A stretch of DNA of 64,000 bases from Alkalihalobacterium alkalinitrilicum (GTDB lineage: Bacteria > Bacillota > Bacilli > Bacillales > Bacillaceae_F), in the NCBI RefSeq assembly GCF_002019605.1, contig NZ_KV917368.1, positions 4,230,519 through 4,294,518 on the forward strand. Reading direction: 5' to 3'. The translations under genes and the position numbers were made by a program. The notes beneath the pieces are model-generated. The model was given only the letters and a program-made list of their open reading frames with translations, made no database searches and was not told the DNA's origin. Below are positions 22,854 to 33,628 of this stretch, in pieces. Positions within the stretch are counted from its first letter, which is position 1, and each line of letters starts with the position of its first letter.

Positions 22854-24317
22854 ATGAACAATATTCGAGGAAAAACACTAGCGTTTGCTATCATTATCTC
22901 ACTATTAATCGGTGCAAGTGGGACGTATGTGTTTCTTAATGGGCTAGATAATCAAGTAGGCGATGATAAGCAACCTGTGTTAGCAGAAACAGTCGATGCA
23001 AAGGAAGATCTTGATGCTGTTACGAAGTTTTTAAGTGCTATGGAACTAATCACCGAACGTTATGTTGATGAAGTCGATGAGAAAGTGCTACTAGAAGGTG
23101 CAATAGCAGGAATGGTGAATGCACTAGAAGATCCGTATTCAGTGTATATGGATGAAGAAGCCGCTTCACAATTTATGGAAGCACTCGATTCACATTTTGA
23201 AGGAATTGGTGCAGAAGTAAGTATGACGAACGGACAAGTTACAATCGTGTCACCAATCCGGGATTCGCCTGCTGAAAAAGCTGGTATAATGCCAAAAGAC
23301 CGTATTGTTGAAATTGACGGAGAAAATATTGAAGGACTTACATTATATGATGCTGTTTTAAAAATCCGTGGTGAAAAAGGAACGAATGTTGTGTTGACGA
23401 TTGATCGACCAACAAGCTCGGAACTCATTGAGATTTCGGTTAAACGTGACGTTATTCCCCATGAAACGGTTCGTGTAAAAACGATGGATCACAAAGATAA
23501 AACAATCGGTGTGTTAGAAATTACATCATTTTCGAATGATACTTCAGAACGTTTTGAACGAGAACTGTTAGCATTAGAACAACAAGGAATCGACGGTCTT
23601 ATTATTGATGTTCGTGGAAATCCAGGTGGACTTTTAAATGTTGCTGAAGAGATTGGGAAATTGGTGATCCCAGGAGGAAAACCGATCGTCCAAATCGAAA
23701 ATCGAGACGGAGAAAAAGTCAGATATATTTCTTCATTAGAAGAAGAGAAAGACTATCCGATCATTGGTCTGATTGATAACGGAAGTGCATCAGCGTCTGA
23801 AATTATTGCAGGTGCCTTGAAGGAAGCAGGGAACTATGATTTGGTTGGAGAGACAACGTTCGGTAAAGGAACAGTTCAACAAGCGCTGAAATTAGGAGAT
23901 GGAAGTGAAATTAAGCTCTCTCTTTTTAAGTGGTTAACGTCAGATGGAAACTTTATTAACGAAGTGGGCGTTGAGCCGACTGTGAAAGTATCTCAACCTG
24001 AGTTTTTCTATTTACCACCGTTACATGTTAAAGAAGATTTAACTCATGATATGCTGAACGAGCAAGTAAGAAGTGCGCAGCATATGTTAAAAGGTTTAGG
24101 TTTTGAACCTGATCGTACCGATGGTTATTTTAGCAAGCAAACGGAGAAAGCTGTAATGGCTTTTCAAAATACAAACAATTTAGAGGCTACAGGCGTCATT
24201 GATGAAGATACTGCCTCTGCTATACATGAAGCTATTGTTGAAGCAGTCCGTGATGAAAAAAATGACCATCAACTTCAAGCTGCTATTGAGTTAATCATTA
24301 AACAAAGTGAATCGTAA
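22854..24317 (+). CDS. ctpB: Carboxy-terminal processing protease CtpB (S41 family)
   Basis: A 487-residue exported serine protease with an N-terminal membrane anchor (about 8-27), a PDZ domain (about 105-190, FEGIGAEVS ... GIMPKDRIVEIDG), the S41 core with catalytic Ser in NGSASASEI and Lys in GETTFGKGTVQ, and a C-terminal peptidoglycan-binding domain (about 405-460). In B. subtilis CtpB cleaves SpoIVFA to help activate sigma-K in sporulation. The ATG at 22854 follows AGAGGTGGAG. It lies before minJ as in other bacilli. A TM anchor and PG-binding domain place it at the cell wall interface. Confidence 0.95.
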   Translation: MNNIRGKTLAFAIIISLLIGASGTYVFLNGLDNQVGDDKQPVLAETVDAKEDLDAVTKFLSAMELITERYVDEVDEKVLLEGAIAGMVNALEDPYSVYMDEEAASQFMEALDSHFEGIGAEVSMTNGQVTIVSPIRDSPAEKAGIMPKDRIVEIDGENIEGLTLYDAVLKIRGEKGTNVVLTIDRPTSSELIEISVKRDVIPHETVRVKTMDHKDKTIGVLEITSFSNDTSERFERELLALEQQGIDGLIIDVRGNPGGLLNVAEEIGKLVIPGGKPIVQIENRDGEKVRYISSLEEEKDYPIIGLIDNGSASASEIIAGALKEAGNYDLVGETTFGKGTVQQALKLGDGSEIKLSLFKWLTSDGNFINEVGVEPTVKVSQPEFFYLPPLHVKEDLTHDMLNEQVRSAQHMLKGLGFEPDRTDGYFSKQTEKAVMAFQNTNNLEATGVIDEDTASAIHEAIVEAVRDEKNDHQLQAAIELIIKQSES

Positions 24318-24345
24318 AAAGCAGGAAATGAATAGGCTGTTGTCG

Positions 24346-24386
24346 AAGTACATGTGTAGCAAGTAAGGCTACACATGTACTTTTTT
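24346..24386 (+). terminator. ctpB terminator
   Basis: AAGTACATGTGTAGC (24346-24360) pairs perfectly with GCTACACATGTACTT (24368-24382), followed by TTTT. Confidence 0.9.
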
Positions 24387-24415
24387 CTTCACCATCAAGA
24401 GGAAGGACTAGGAAA

Positions 24416-25615
24416 ATGATTATCGATTGGTTCATTGCATTACTACAAGGGATTGGCTATGTTTTTTTACATCCGCTATTTTATATTGGTTTTTTCACAA
24501 TGCTTTTGATTGGAATTGCGCGAGTAAAACGTGAGCGGAAAGATTTCCATACAAAAGTTTATAATTTTATTGATGAAACAGTCATTTCGTTAGTGCCTGG
24601 GATTGTTACAGGCGTACTGATTTCACTAGTTGCGATTGGGTTAGGCATTGTGGTATCCAAAGAGTTTTTAATTCTCGTAACGCTCATCTATCTTGTAACT
24701 GTTGTTACTACTCAAGTAAGATGGATTACGCCATCTTATGTGATTCCTATTGTTTTGTTTGTACTGATTTTATTTATGTTTAAACCTTGGACGATATCTG
24801 CACCACTGTTGGGCGATCTATCTTTTGCTTTTAGTGAAACCCTGGTTGTCTATGCGGTCCTTTTAATGGCGTTACTTCTTATCGGTGAAGGAGTTCTCAT
24901 TCGAACGAATGGTCATAAAAATACGTCACCGAAATATCTGCATAGTAAACGAGGAAAACTCATCGGGGGACACGAATCGAAGCGATTATGGTTTGTTCCA
25001 GTGTTTCTACTGTTACCTAATGGCGTCCTGCCAAGTATGGACTTTTGGCCAGTACTAACGATTGGGGAACAAGGAACGTATTCGATTATCCTTGTGCCGT
25101 TTCTCGTCGGCTTTCATCAGTTAATCAAAAGTTCAATGCCTGTTCCTTTTATTAAAAAAATCGGAACGAGTGTCATTTTACTAGGGGTCGTTATGAGTTT
25201 ATTAAGTATCGCTGCGTATTTTTATCCAATTGCCGCTCTTGGCGTTGCAGGTGCGGCGATAGTTGGACGAGAATTACTTTGGGTTCGTTTCAAGAAACAA
25301 GATGAACGGAAAACAGAATACTTTACGCCACAACCAGCAGGAGTCATGGTCCTAGGGGTGATCCCGCGTTCTCCTGCAGCGAAACTTCAATTGCAAGTCG
25401 GTGAAATGATTGTAAAAGTGAATGGCCAAAAAGTGAATGATCAAATCCAATTCTATGATGCACTGCAAAGAAATTCAGCTTTTTGTAAGTTAGAAGTCAA
25501 AGATGAAAATGGTGAAATTCGCTTTGCGCAAACAGCGCTCTATGATGGACAACATCATCAACTGGGTGTACTCCTATTAAAAGCAGAATATGAATTACAA
25601 AACTCGGTCATTTAA
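24416..25615 (+). CDS. minJ: Cell-division topological factor MinJ (PDZ membrane protein)
   Basis: A 399-residue protein with about seven or eight transmembrane helices (residues 5-300) and a C-terminal cytoplasmic PDZ domain (about 305-385, GVMVLGVIPRSPAAKLQLQVGEMIVKVNG is its core region). MinJ bridges DivIVA and MinD at poles and septa in Bacillus to keep the Min system in place. Identity rests on topology, length (B. subtilis MinJ is 397) and position between ctpB and csbA. No protease motif is present. Confidence 0.88.
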   Translation: MIIDWFIALLQGIGYVFLHPLFYIGFFTMLLIGIARVKRERKDFHTKVYNFIDETVISLVPGIVTGVLISLVAIGLGIVVSKEFLILVTLIYLVTVVTTQVRWITPSYVIPIVLFVLILFMFKPWTISAPLLGDLSFAFSETLVVYAVLLMALLLIGEGVLIRTNGHKNTSPKYLHSKRGKLIGGHESKRLWFVPVFLLLPNGVLPSMDFWPVLTIGEQGTYSIILVPFLVGFHQLIKSSMPVPFIKKIGTSVILLGVVMSLLSIAAYFYPIAALGVAGAAIVGRELLWVRFKKQDERKTEYFTPQPAGVMVLGVIPRSPAAKLQLQVGEMIVKVNGQKVNDQIQFYDALQRNSAFCKLEVKDENGEIRFAQTALYDGQHHQLGVLLLKAEYELQNSVI

Positions 25616-25636
25616 ACCGATCGTAGACTTTAACAT

Positions 25637-25670
25637 GATTCAGCTATCTTTGATGGCTGAATCGTTTTTT
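25637..25670 (+). terminator. minJ terminator
   Basis: GATTCAGC pairs with GCTGAATC around a short loop (25637-25663), followed by GTTTTTT. Confidence 0.85.
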
Positions 25671-25734
25671 ATCCTTAGCGAATAAAACAGAAAAAACACC
25701 AAGTTTCGCCAAGATTGGTGGTTTAGCTCGCATC

Positions 25735-25835
25735 AAACTGCAGTAAGCGCCCCACTTCAAGACTTGGAGGAATCAAACAAGGATAAGTGGGGGAAGAAGA
25801 AAACCCTCACGGATGAAAGTTTTACTTTATCTCGT
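25735..25835 (+). repeat. Dispersed structured repeat, deleted copy R4
   Basis: It keeps the first hairpin (AACTGCAGT, CCCCACTT ... AAGTGGGG) and the right arm of the last one (CCCTCACGGATGAAAG) of the family seen at 22427 and 33629, with the middle hairpins missing. Confidence 0.6.
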
Positions 25836-25978
25836 AAGTTAGTAACCAAGTAAGTGATAGAGAGAGATCTGTATGACAAGTAAAAAATTAGAATAAGCTT
25901 TTTCGTTGGTCTAAGACGAGAGGGTAGTATCTATAATTAGAATTACACTAAAAATTACGGTATCGAAAGGGGAAGCAT

Positions 25979-26197
25979 ATGGTAAATATTTTTTTAGCAA
26001 TTGGATTACCTGTCTTATTAATGGTTGTAGGAACTAGAATAGCTTATAGTGTTATAGGTGCAATGATTGTCACGCTCATGATTATGATTTTCGCGGTACA
26101 AATTCATCATATGTCATCAATTCCCATTACATTAGCGATTATTTCTTTTTTGGCAGGACTTAGAATTTCAATGCAAATGAGAAAACGAAGTGGTTGA
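25979..26197 (+). CDS. csbA: Small membrane protein CsbA-like (DUF2198)
   Basis: 72 residues with two or three hydrophobic helices (about 3-20, 25-42, 48-64) and a basic tail MRKRSG. B. subtilis CsbA is a sigma-B-dependent membrane protein of unknown function encoded just upstream of uvrBA, the same place as here. AAAGGGGAAG precedes the ATG. Sequence similarity is modest, so the assignment relies mainly on size, topology and position. Confidence 0.7.
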   Translation: MVNIFLAIGLPVLLMVVGTRIAYSVIGAMIVTLMIMIFAVQIHHMSSIPITLAIISFLAGLRISMQMRKRSG

Positions 26198-26200
26198 AAT

Positions 26201-26235
26201 AGCTGTAGGGAGATTGTCTCTCTACAGCTTTTCGA
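26201..26235 (+). terminator. csbA terminator
   Basis: AGCTGTAGGGAGA pairs with TCTCTCTACAGCT (26201-26229) around TTG, followed by TTTTCG. Confidence 0.8.
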
Positions 26236-26351
26236 AGTATCTGCACGATACTTTCAAATCGATACACTAATATTGACATCAAAAAAATTCCTCAAAATAA
26301 CTTAACGTATTTCCCTCTCTATAAATCATTTACTCTCACATGAAGCAAGAC

Positions 26352-27515
26352 TTAATACTCGTTCCAATTCCAAAACGTCACTTCATCGACTTGTAAGTTT
26401 CTAATCCACGATTCTTCCTTTAAAGTAAGAATTTCTTTAGTTGGTCCCGTAATGACAACTCCGTAATGGGCAATGCCTTCATTTTCAAGAAACTCAATTT
26501 TTTCCGCAAGGTCGAAACGATAGCGTGCAAGTTGGTTTACTTGCGATTCGTGAGGTTGTAAGAACTTTAGCGTTTTTAAAAATTGCTCGTGAAGCATTGT
26601 TTCATCGCCAACTTCATATTCAGGAGAAACTGCACCCTCTGAAACGATACTGCCAAATAAGCCTTTCTCCTCTGTTCGCGACGTAACGATCATATCGTCT
26701 TCATGCCAGATCGGATAAGACGGGAAACCAATCGTTTCGAAAATCACACCGCCGTGAAAATCTCTTTGATCATCAAGACCAGTATCAACAGGGAACCATG
26801 ATAAATCAAGATCCTTTTCTTCAAATAATTGAAACACTTCGCTCGTTCCATATAGCTGATTAAACGATACATATGCAGAAGCTACGGTACCTTCTGGTAA
26901 CTGTTCTAGTTGAGTCCAGTTTACATCATCGTACATTTCGGAGTTGTTTGGATGAATAAAGTGTGGTTGGGATTGACTTTGTCTGCCGTAATAGGTAATC
27001 TCGGGAAACGCCATCATCGAAAATAAAAAGTTCACTTTCATATCACCAACCGTTATCGTCTCATGTCCAACCCTTTTTCGGATATCGCGAGTCGCTTCCA
27101 TTCTAAAAAACGTTTTCGCGTTTGTACTTGTTCCACCGAGATATCCGTCAGGCTGTGTGATGGTTAACGTATGATCAATCACATTGCTAAGCACTTCACC
27201 GCGATCTGGATTTCCCCAAGTATAGTAGAGTGTCGTTAAAACCGATGTAACAATAAGCACAGCTAAAAATAACAGTAATGCGGTAACGGCAGTTTGGAAG
27301 CGGGCTTTCCATTTGCTTCGTCGCAAAATTTTTCGTTGCTTTTTATCACCTACTGTTGGAGGCGATGCTTGAGGAGGTTTTTCATTTTTTTCTAAATACT
27401 GTTGGTAGGTTTCAAGCTTTTCAAGTTCTTCTTCAAATTGCTCGAGTTCTTTGTCTCGTAGTTCTCCTTTTTCATAGGCATCGAGTTTCTTTCTAAAGTC
27501 ATCGGTCACCTTCAT
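26352..27515 (-). CDS. Membrane anti-sigma factor with sigma-regulator N and C domains
   Basis: A 387-residue partner of the ECF sigma factor encoded just upstream. The cytoplasmic N-terminus (about 1-75) is charged and helical (DFRKKLDAYEKGEL ... EQFEEELEKLETYQQYLE) and should bind sigma. One transmembrane segment lies at about 90-112 (AVTALLLFLAVLIVTSVLTTLYY). The outer part (about 120-387) resembles the Sigma_reg_N/Sigma_reg_C pair of Bacillus anti-sigma proteins of the YhdL/YlaD type. It overlaps the sigma gene by 17 bases. Ligand or protease trigger unknown. Confidence 0.75.
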   Translation of the reverse strand: MKVTDDFRKKLDAYEKGELRDKELEQFEEELEKLETYQQYLEKNEKPPQASPPTVGDKKQRKILRRSKWKARFQTAVTALLLFLAVLIVTSVLTTLYYTWGNPDRGEVLSNVIDHTLTITQPDGYLGGTSTNAKTFFRMEATRDIRKRVGHETITVGDMKVNFLFSMMAFPEITYYGRQSQSQPHFIHPNNSEMYDDVNWTQLEQLPEGTVASAYVSFNQLYGTSEVFQLFEEKDLDLSWFPVDTGLDDQRDFHGGVIFETIGFPSYPIWHEDDMIVTSRTEEKGLFGSIVSEGAVSPEYEVGDETMLHEQFLKTLKFLQPHESQVNQLARYRFDLAEKIEFLENEGIAHYGVVITGPTKEILTLKEESWIRNLQVDEVTFWNWNEY

Positions 27516-28002
27516 TCACGCCTTTCTGTTTGCGAATTGCTTGTCGACCACGAAATAGCAATACCTTAAAGTTTGCTAATGTTACATTCATTACCGTAGC
27601 AGCTTCTTGGTAGGGAAGTTCGTTGAAGTCGTGAAGCAATACAGCCAATTTTTGTTGTTTTGGTAAATGCTCTAAAAGAGTGATAATCTCTTGAATTTCC
27701 TCACTTAATACCATTTGATCTTCGGAGTCTTTTCCTCTATGAAACAATTTAGTGAAAAAGTTTTCTTCTTTAATAACTGTTCGTTTCCGCTTGCGTTCAT
27801 AATCAATAAAAGCATGATGAGCAACGGTAAATAACCAAGATTTAATATTTTCACCTTCATAGTTTTCAATATAAAGGTGGGCACGGAAAAACGTCTCTTG
27901 GACGAGGTCTTCAGCTGTGTAATGATCGTGACAAAGCGAAAGGAGAAAACGATAAATATGTGGAAAATACATTTCATAAATTGAATCGATCGTTTCTTTC
28001 AT
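27499..28002 (-). CDS. ECF-type sigma factor (second in the window)
   Basis: A 167-residue ECF sigma factor. Region 2 spans about 10-75 with YTAEDLVQETFFRAHLYIENYEGENIKSW split by the usual spacing and HAFIDYERKRKR; region 4 spans about 105-160 with LPYQEAATVMNVTLANFKVLLFRGRQ. AAAGGAGGAGCGC precedes the ATG. It is transcribed away from uvrB with the anti-sigma gene overlapping its end. The pair lies between csbA and uvrB, which are adjacent in B. subtilis, so it is an insertion relative to that order. An ECF-type promoter upstream suggests autoregulation. Confidence 0.9.
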   Translation of the reverse strand: MKETIDSIYEMYFPHIYRFLLSLCHDHYTAEDLVQETFFRAHLYIENYEGENIKSWLFTVAHHAFIDYERKRKRTVIKEENFFTKLFHRGKDSEDQMVLSEEIQEIITLLEHLPKQQKLAVLLHDFNELPYQEAATVMNVTLANFKVLLFRGRQAIRKQKGVNEGDR

Positions 28003-28022
28003 GCGCTCCTCCTTTCATTAAT

Positions 28023-28050
28023 AAAACGAATGACATGAAATAAAGTTACA
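28023..28050 (-). promoter_or_regulatory. ECF-type autoregulatory promoter
   Basis: On the minus strand TGTAAC (28045-28050) and CGTTTT (28023-28028) are separated by exactly 16 bases, the classical layout of sigma-W/M/V class promoters. Confidence 0.65.
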
Positions 28051-28197
28051 GTTATTTTTTAAAAATTTTTAAGAAAAAGGTGGAAGTGACCTCGAAAACA
28101 GAAAAAAAGCGCTCAGATAAAGTCAAAGCGCAAACTTTCTGTAAATTATTACCGTTTTCTTTCTAACGCTCCTTTTACTATAAGGCTAAAGCCGCTG

Positions 28198-28545
28198 TTA
28201 AGAAGTCAGTTGTTTCTTTTCATTCTCTGAACTTTTCCAGCGAATGAGCATCATAGTAAACCGAACGAGTAGGAATGTCCCCGTTAAAGATAAAAAGGAA
28301 TGGACCCACTTCCAAGACTTTTTGTACTGTACGAGCTGCGTATTTTTTTCCAACCATGTCTCAATAATGGTCATCGGGACGCTGAAATAAAGAGTTTTAA
28401 AAAAGATACCGACTAATTTTGATTGAAATGTTAATTGATTATAATATACACAGGTAATCGGGAAAATGAGGTAATCAAAAATGAAACTAATATAACGTTT
28501 TAATATTCTAGTTACTCCAAATTTTTTAGGGAATGTACGTTCGTT
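28198..28545 (-). pseudogene. N-terminally truncated CBO0543-type membrane protein
   Basis: The minus strand carries about 110 codons of good protein sequence ending at TAA (28198-28200) but with no start codon. Recognisable segments are DYLIFPITCVYYNQLTF, VGIFFKTLYFSVPMT, ETWLEKNT and YKKSWKWVHSFLSLTGTFLLVRF, the conserved second half of the CBO0543 family of small membrane proteins common in spore formers. The 5' end merges into the uvrB regulatory region, where the frame degenerates. It is most likely a remnant after deletion or replacement of its 5' part. Confidence 0.65.
28530..28543 (+). promoter_or_regulatory. LexA (DinR) box of uvrBA
   Basis: GGAATGTACGTTCG matches the Bacillus SOS consensus CGAAC-N4-GTTCG at 8 of 10 defined positions and lies just upstream of the promoter. 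uvrBA is SOS-controlled in B. subtilis. Confidence 0.6.
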
Positions 28546-28571
28546 AAATTTGTGTAAAAAGGGTCTTAGTG

Positions 28572-28580
28572 TGGTATAAT
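28572..28580 (+). promoter_or_regulatory. Extended -10 promoter of uvrBA
   Basis: TGGTATAAT is an extended -10 (TG-N-TATAAT). No strong -35 is visible. The leader to uvrB is about 140 nt. Confidence 0.55.
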
Positions 28581-28725
28581 GAAAACATTGGAAAAAAGAA
28601 CGCTATGAAAGAATTTATATATAAGAAGGGTCACGTTTTGGAATTCGAGAATAAGAGATGCTTATGCTTCACCTATTCGGAGTTGGGGAAAGTTAAATTT
28701 TTCTAAAATGTAAGGAGGACATGCC

Positions 28726-30705
28726 ATGGAGCAGAGTTTTCAGTTAGTCTCTCACTATCAACCTGAAGGGGATCAACCTGAAGCGATTAAACAGCTCGTT
28801 AAAGGTGTAAATGAAGGGAAAACCTATCAGACGTTATTAGGAGCAACGGGTACAGGAAAAACGTTTACGGTTTCTAATTTAATCAAAGAAGTTAATAAAC
28901 CGACATTAGTGATCGCACACAATAAAACATTAGCAGGTCAGCTATATAGCGAGTTTAAAGAGTTTTTTCCGAATAACGCGGTTGAGTATTTTGTGAGCTA
29001 CTATGACTATTATCAGCCAGAGGCTTATGTTCCTAGTTCAGATACATTTATTGAAAAAGACGCAAGCATTAATGATGAAATTGATAAGCTCAGACACTCT
29101 GCGACGAGTTCGCTATTTGAACGACAGGACGTTATTATCATTGCCAGTGTTTCGTGTATCTATGGTTTAGGTTCTCCTGAAGAGTACCGAGACCTCGTCG
29201 TTTCACTGCGGACGGGTATGGAAAAAGAACGAAATGAATTATTACGAGATTTAGTCGACATTCAGTATGACCGTAACGATATTAACTTTACACGCGGAAC
29301 GTTCCGCGTTCGTGGAGATGTTGTGGAAATTTTCCCCGCATCTCGTGACGAACAATGTATTCGGATTGAGTTTTTTGGTGATGAGATCGAACGAATTACA
29401 GAAGTTGATGCTTTAACGGGTGAAATTAAAGGCGAACGAAATCATGTGGCGATTTTCCCGGCTTCCCACTTCGTAACTCGCGAAGAAAAGTTAAACCGAG
29501 CGATCGTTAATATTGAAGCGGAACTAGAAGAGCGGTTGGAAGAACTGAATGAAAAAGGCAAGCTGCTTGAAGCGCAGCGTTTGGAACAAAGAACACGCTA
29601 TGACCTTGAAATGATGAGGGAAATGGGCTTTTGTTCAGGGATTGAAAATTACTCGAGACATCTAACGTTTCGGAAGGAAGGCGATACACCGTATACGCTG
29701 TTGGACTTCTTTCCCGAAGATTATTTAATCGTCATTGATGAGTCCCATGTGACGCTACCGCAAATTCGCGGGATGTATAACGGGGACAGGGCTCGTAAAC
29801 AAGTTCTTGTCGATCATGGCTTCCGTTTGCCGTCTGCATTAGACAACCGCCCTCTTCAGTTTGAAGAATTTGAAGGAAAGACCAATCAGATTGTCTATGT
29901 GTCGGCAACACCTGGTCCATACGAATTAGAAAAAACACCGAAAGTCGTAGAACAAATTATTCGTCCAACGGGCTTGCTTGATCCTACGATTGAAGTTCGT
30001 CCGATTGAAGGACAGATTGATGATTTAATTGGTGAAATCAATGAGCGGGCGGCCCGCAAAGAACGTGTGTTAGTGACCACCTTAACGAAAAAAATGTCTG
30101 AAGATTTAACGGACTATTTAAAAGAAGTCGGCATTCGTGTCCAATACATGCATTCGGAAATCAAAACGTTAGAGCGGTTGGAAATTGTTCGTCAGCTTCG
30201 AATTGGAACGTACGATGTTCTTATCGGGATTAACTTGTTGAGGGAAGGACTTGATATACCCGAAGTTTCGCTAGTGACGATTTTAGATGCGGATAAAGAA
30301 GGCTTTTTGCGTTCTGAACGATCCTTGATTCAAACGATCGGTCGTGCTGCCCGTAATGCAAACGGTCATGTTATTATGTATGCCGATAAAATCACGAAAT
30401 CGATGAAAATTGCGGTCGATGAAACGAGCCGTCGTCGCCAAATTCAAGAAGAATATAACGAAAAACATGGAATTACACCGACGACGATTCAAAAGAAAAT
30501 TCCAGATATGATACAAGCAACTTATGCTGCAGAGGCGGATGAAACATATACAGCAGCGGCACCAACGATGAAAATGAGTAAAAAGGATCGCCACGCGATG
30601 ATCGAACGAATGGAAAAGGATATGAAAGATGCAGCAAAAGAGTTAAACTTCGAACGTGCAGCAGAATTGCGTGATTTAATTTTAGAGCTAAAAGCGGAAG
30701 GATGA
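28726..30705 (+). CDS. uvrB: Excinuclease ABC subunit UvrB
   Basis: A 659-residue DNA-damage verifying helicase of nucleotide excision repair. Walker A GATGTGKT lies at about residues 39-46, the strand-separating beta-hairpin includes [12 protein letters not shown] near 92-103, helicase motifs include DESHVTLPQ and QTIGRAARN, and the C-terminal UVR domain (about 620-655) binds UvrC/UvrA. GTAAGGAGG precedes the ATG. uvrA follows after 7 bases, forming one operon. Confidence 0.97.
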   Translation: MEQSFQLVSHYQPEGDQPEAIKQLVKGVNEGKTYQTLLGATGTGKTFTVSNLIKEVNKPTLVIAHNKTLAGQLYSEFKEFFPNNAVEYFVSYYDYYQPEAYVPSSDTFIEKDASINDEIDKLRHSATSSLFERQDVIIIASVSCIYGLGSPEEYRDLVVSLRTGMEKERNELLRDLVDIQYDRNDINFTRGTFRVRGDVVEIFPASRDEQCIRIEFFGDEIERITEVDALTGEIKGERNHVAIFPASHFVTREEKLNRAIVNIEAELEERLEELNEKGKLLEAQRLEQRTRYDLEMMREMGFCSGIENYSRHLTFRKEGDTPYTLLDFFPEDYLIVIDESHVTLPQIRGMYNGDRARKQVLVDHGFRLPSALDNRPLQFEEFEGKTNQIVYVSATPGPYELEKTPKVVEQIIRPTGLLDPTIEVRPIEGQIDDLIGEINERAARKERVLVTTLTKKMSEDLTDYLKEVGIRVQYMHSEIKTLERLEIVRQLRIGTYDVLIGINLLREGLDIPEVSLVTILDADKEGFLRSERSLIQTIGRAARNANGHVIMYADKITKSMKIAVDETSRRRQIQEEYNEKHGITPTTIQKKIPDMIQATYAAEADETYTAAAPTMKMSKKDRHAMIERMEKDMKDAAKELNFERAAELRDLILELKAEG

Positions 30706-30712
30706 AGGTAAT

Positions 30713-33586
30713 ATGGCACTCGATAATATTATCGTTAAAGGCGCACGTTCGCATAACTTAAAAAATATTGATGTGACGATTCCTCGGAATAAGTTAGTCG
30801 TATTAACGGGACTTTCAGGTTCGGGAAAATCTTCACTTGCTTTTGATACAATTTACGCAGAAGGGCAACGTCGTTATGTCGAGTCGTTGTCCGCCTATGC
30901 CCGCCAATTCCTTGGGCAAATGGACAAACCAGATGTCGACGCGATCGAAGGGTTGTCGCCAGCGATTTCAATCGACCAAAAGACGACGAGTCGAAATCCA
31001 CGTTCAACGGTCGGAACCGTGACGGAAATTTACGATTATTTACGTCTTCTTTTTGCGCGGATTGGGCGTCCTGTTTGTCCGAAGCATGGAGTGGAAATCA
31101 GTTCACAGACGGTACAGCAGATGGTGGACCGGATTATGGAGTATCCAGATCGAACGAAAATGCAAATATTAGCGCCGATCGTTTCAGGACGGAAAGGCGA
31201 GCACGTCAAAGTATTGGAAGATATAAAAAAACAAGGCTTTGTTCGGGTCCGTGTCGATGGTGAAATGCGTGAAGTCGCAGAAGAAATTGAGTTGGATAAA
31301 AATAAGAAACATAGTATTGAAGTTGTCATTGATCGGATTGTGATGAAAGAAGGAATTGCAGCACGACTTACTGACTCGATTGAAACCGCGTTAGGTTTAG
31401 GTGATGGGCGTTGTCTCGTTGATGTAATGGGAGAAGAAGAGTTGCTTTTCAGTCAGCATCATGCTTGCCCCCATTGTGGTTTTTCGATTCCAGAGCTTGA
31501 GCCACGCATGTTTTCTTTTAATAGTCCGTTTGGGGCTTGTCCATCATGTGACGGTTTAGGAACGAAGCTTGAAGTCGACTTAGACCTTGTCATTCCTGAC
31601 CGATCTCGATCGCTTAATGACCATGCGATTGCTCCATGGGAACCGACAAGCTCTCAATATTACCCGCAATTATTAAAGTCGGTTTGTGATCATTATGGAA
31701 TCGATATGGATATGCCTGTTGAGCAAATTCCAGAGTCGTTATTAAATAAAGTGTTATATGGAAGTGGTACGGAACAAATTTACTTCCGTTATGAAAATGA
31801 ATTTGGGCAAGTTCGTGAAAACAACATTGTATTTGAAGGAGTATTGAATAACATTGCCCGTCGCTACCACGAAACATCATCCGATTACATTCGCGAACAA
31901 ATGGAAGGCTATATGGCGCAACATCACTGTCCGAAATGTAAAGGAAACCGTCTGAAAAAAGAAAGCCTTTCAGTACTCATAGGTGGCGGTCATATAGGTG
32001 ATATTACGGCGCTGTCGGTCAAAGACGCGAAAACGTACTTTGATCAACTTGACCTTACGAATAAAGAACTTGCGATTGCTCGGCTCATTTTAAAGGAAAT
32101 TAATGAACGTCTCGGCTTTCTGATCAATGTTGGACTCGATTATTTATCATTACAGCGCTCGGCAGGAACACTTTCAGGTGGGGAGGCCCAGCGCATTCGT
32201 TTAGCCACGCAAATTGGTTCATCTTTAATGGGGGTACTCTATATTTTAGATGAGCCGTCGATTGGCTTGCATCAACGGGACAATGATCGACTAATAGAAA
32301 CGTTAAAGCATATGCGTGATTTAGGAAATACGTTGATTGTTGTTGAACATGATGAAGATACAATGATGGCTGCTGATTACCTCATTGATATCGGACCAGG
32401 CGCAGGGGTTCACGGAGGAACGATCACAGCACAAGGTACGCCAGAGGAAATTATGAAAGATCCAAAATCCTTAACTGGAGAATATTTATCAGGGGAAAAA
32501 TTCATCCCACTGCCCGTTGAGAGACGGAAGTCGGACGGACGTACGTTAACGATTAAAGCGGCGACGGAAAATAACTTACAAAAAGTCAATGTCGATATAC
32601 CTCTCGGTGTTTTTGTTGCGGTTACGGGTGTATCAGGATCTGGAAAAAGTACATTAATCAATGAAATTTTATATAAATCACTTGCCCAAAAATTGCATAG
32701 AGCAAAAGATAAGCCAGGAGCGCATAAAGAAATTACAGGTTTAGAACATGTAGATAAAGTCATTGATATTGACCAGTCACCGATCGGACGTACGCCACGT
32801 TCTAATCCTGCGACGTATACGGGTGTATTTGATGATATTCGTGACGTATTTGCGTTAACGAATGAAGCGAAAGTCCGCGGATATAAAAAAGGGCGGTTTA
32901 GCTTTAACGTTAAAGGCGGACGTTGTGAGGCGTGTCGTGGAGATGGAATCATCAAAATCGAAATGCACTTTTTACCTGACGTCTATGTACCTTGTGAGGT
33001 CTGTCATAGCAAGCGTTATAACCGCGAAACGTTAGACATAAAGTATAAAGGAAAGACGATTGCCAATGTATTGGAAATGACAGTTGAAGATGGACTCGAA
33101 TTTTTCGCAAACATCCCGAAAATTAAGCGAAAGATTGAGACACTTGCTGATGTTGGCTTAGGTTATATGAGATTAGGGCAACCAGCGACTACGTTGTCTG
33201 GAGGAGAAGCCCAACGCGTAAAGCTTGCCTCTCAATTGCACAAACGATCAACAGGAAAAACGTTATATATTTTAGATGAACCAACAACAGGACTACATGT
33301 GCATGATATTGATCGTCTTTTAAAAGTTCTGCAACGTTTAGTTGATAACGGGGATACAGTTCTTGTGATTGAGCATAATTTAGATGTCATTAAAACTGTG
33401 GATTATATTATTGATCTAGGACCAGAAGGCGGCGATAAAGGTGGTCAAATAGTCGCAACTGGAACACCTGAAACTGTTGTGAATGCCACGGGGTCTTACA
33501 CGGGTTATTACTTAAAGCCCATTTTAGAAAGAGACTTCAAGCGTATGGAAGCACGTGTAAAAGAAAAAGAATTATTGAACAAATAA
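30713..33586 (+). CDS. uvrA: Excinuclease ABC subunit UvrA
   Basis: A 957-residue damage sensor with two ABC ATPase modules: Walker A GLSGSGKS (about 31-38) and GVSGSGKS (about 640-647), signatures [13 protein letters not shown] and [13 protein letters not shown], and Walker [12 protein letters not shown] and [11 protein letters not shown]. Zinc modules are visible as [21 protein letters not shown] and [14 protein letters not shown]. Length matches the family. It follows uvrB within the operon and ends 43 bases before a dispersed repeat. Confidence 0.98.
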   Translation: MALDNIIVKGARSHNLKNIDVTIPRNKLVVLTGLSGSGKSSLAFDTIYAEGQRRYVESLSAYARQFLGQMDKPDVDAIEGLSPAISIDQKTTSRNPRSTVGTVTEIYDYLRLLFARIGRPVCPKHGVEISSQTVQQMVDRIMEYPDRTKMQILAPIVSGRKGEHVKVLEDIKKQGFVRVRVDGEMREVAEEIELDKNKKHSIEVVIDRIVMKEGIAARLTDSIETALGLGDGRCLVDVMGEEELLFSQHHACPHCGFSIPELEPRMFSFNSPFGACPSCDGLGTKLEVDLDLVIPDRSRSLNDHAIAPWEPTSSQYYPQLLKSVCDHYGIDMDMPVEQIPESLLNKVLYGSGTEQIYFRYENEFGQVRENNIVFEGVLNNIARRYHETSSDYIREQMEGYMAQHHCPKCKGNRLKKESLSVLIGGGHIGDITALSVKDAKTYFDQLDLTNKELAIARLILKEINERLGFLINVGLDYLSLQRSAGTLSGGEAQRIRLATQIGSSLMGVLYILDEPSIGLHQRDNDRLIETLKHMRDLGNTLIVVEHDEDTMMAADYLIDIGPGAGVHGGTITAQGTPEEIMKDPKSLTGEYLSGEKFIPLPVERRKSDGRTLTIKAATENNLQKVNVDIPLGVFVAVTGVSGSGKSTLINEILYKSLAQKLHRAKDKPGAHKEITGLEHVDKVIDIDQSPIGRTPRSNPATYTGVFDDIRDVFALTNEAKVRGYKKGRFSFNVKGGRCEACRGDGIIKIEMHFLPDVYVPCEVCHSKRYNRETLDIKYKGKTIANVLEMTVEDGLEFFANIPKIKRKIETLADVGLGYMRLGQPATTLSGGEAQRVKLASQLHKRSTGKTLYILDEPTTGLHVHDIDRLLKVLQRLVDNGDTVLVIEHNLDVIKTVDYIIDLGPEGGDKGGQIVATGTPETVVNATGSYTGYYLKPILERDFKRMEARVKEKELLNK

Positions 33587-33628
33587 GTTTGGTCATAGGT
33601 CATATTAAGAATTTATTGCGTGAAATTT

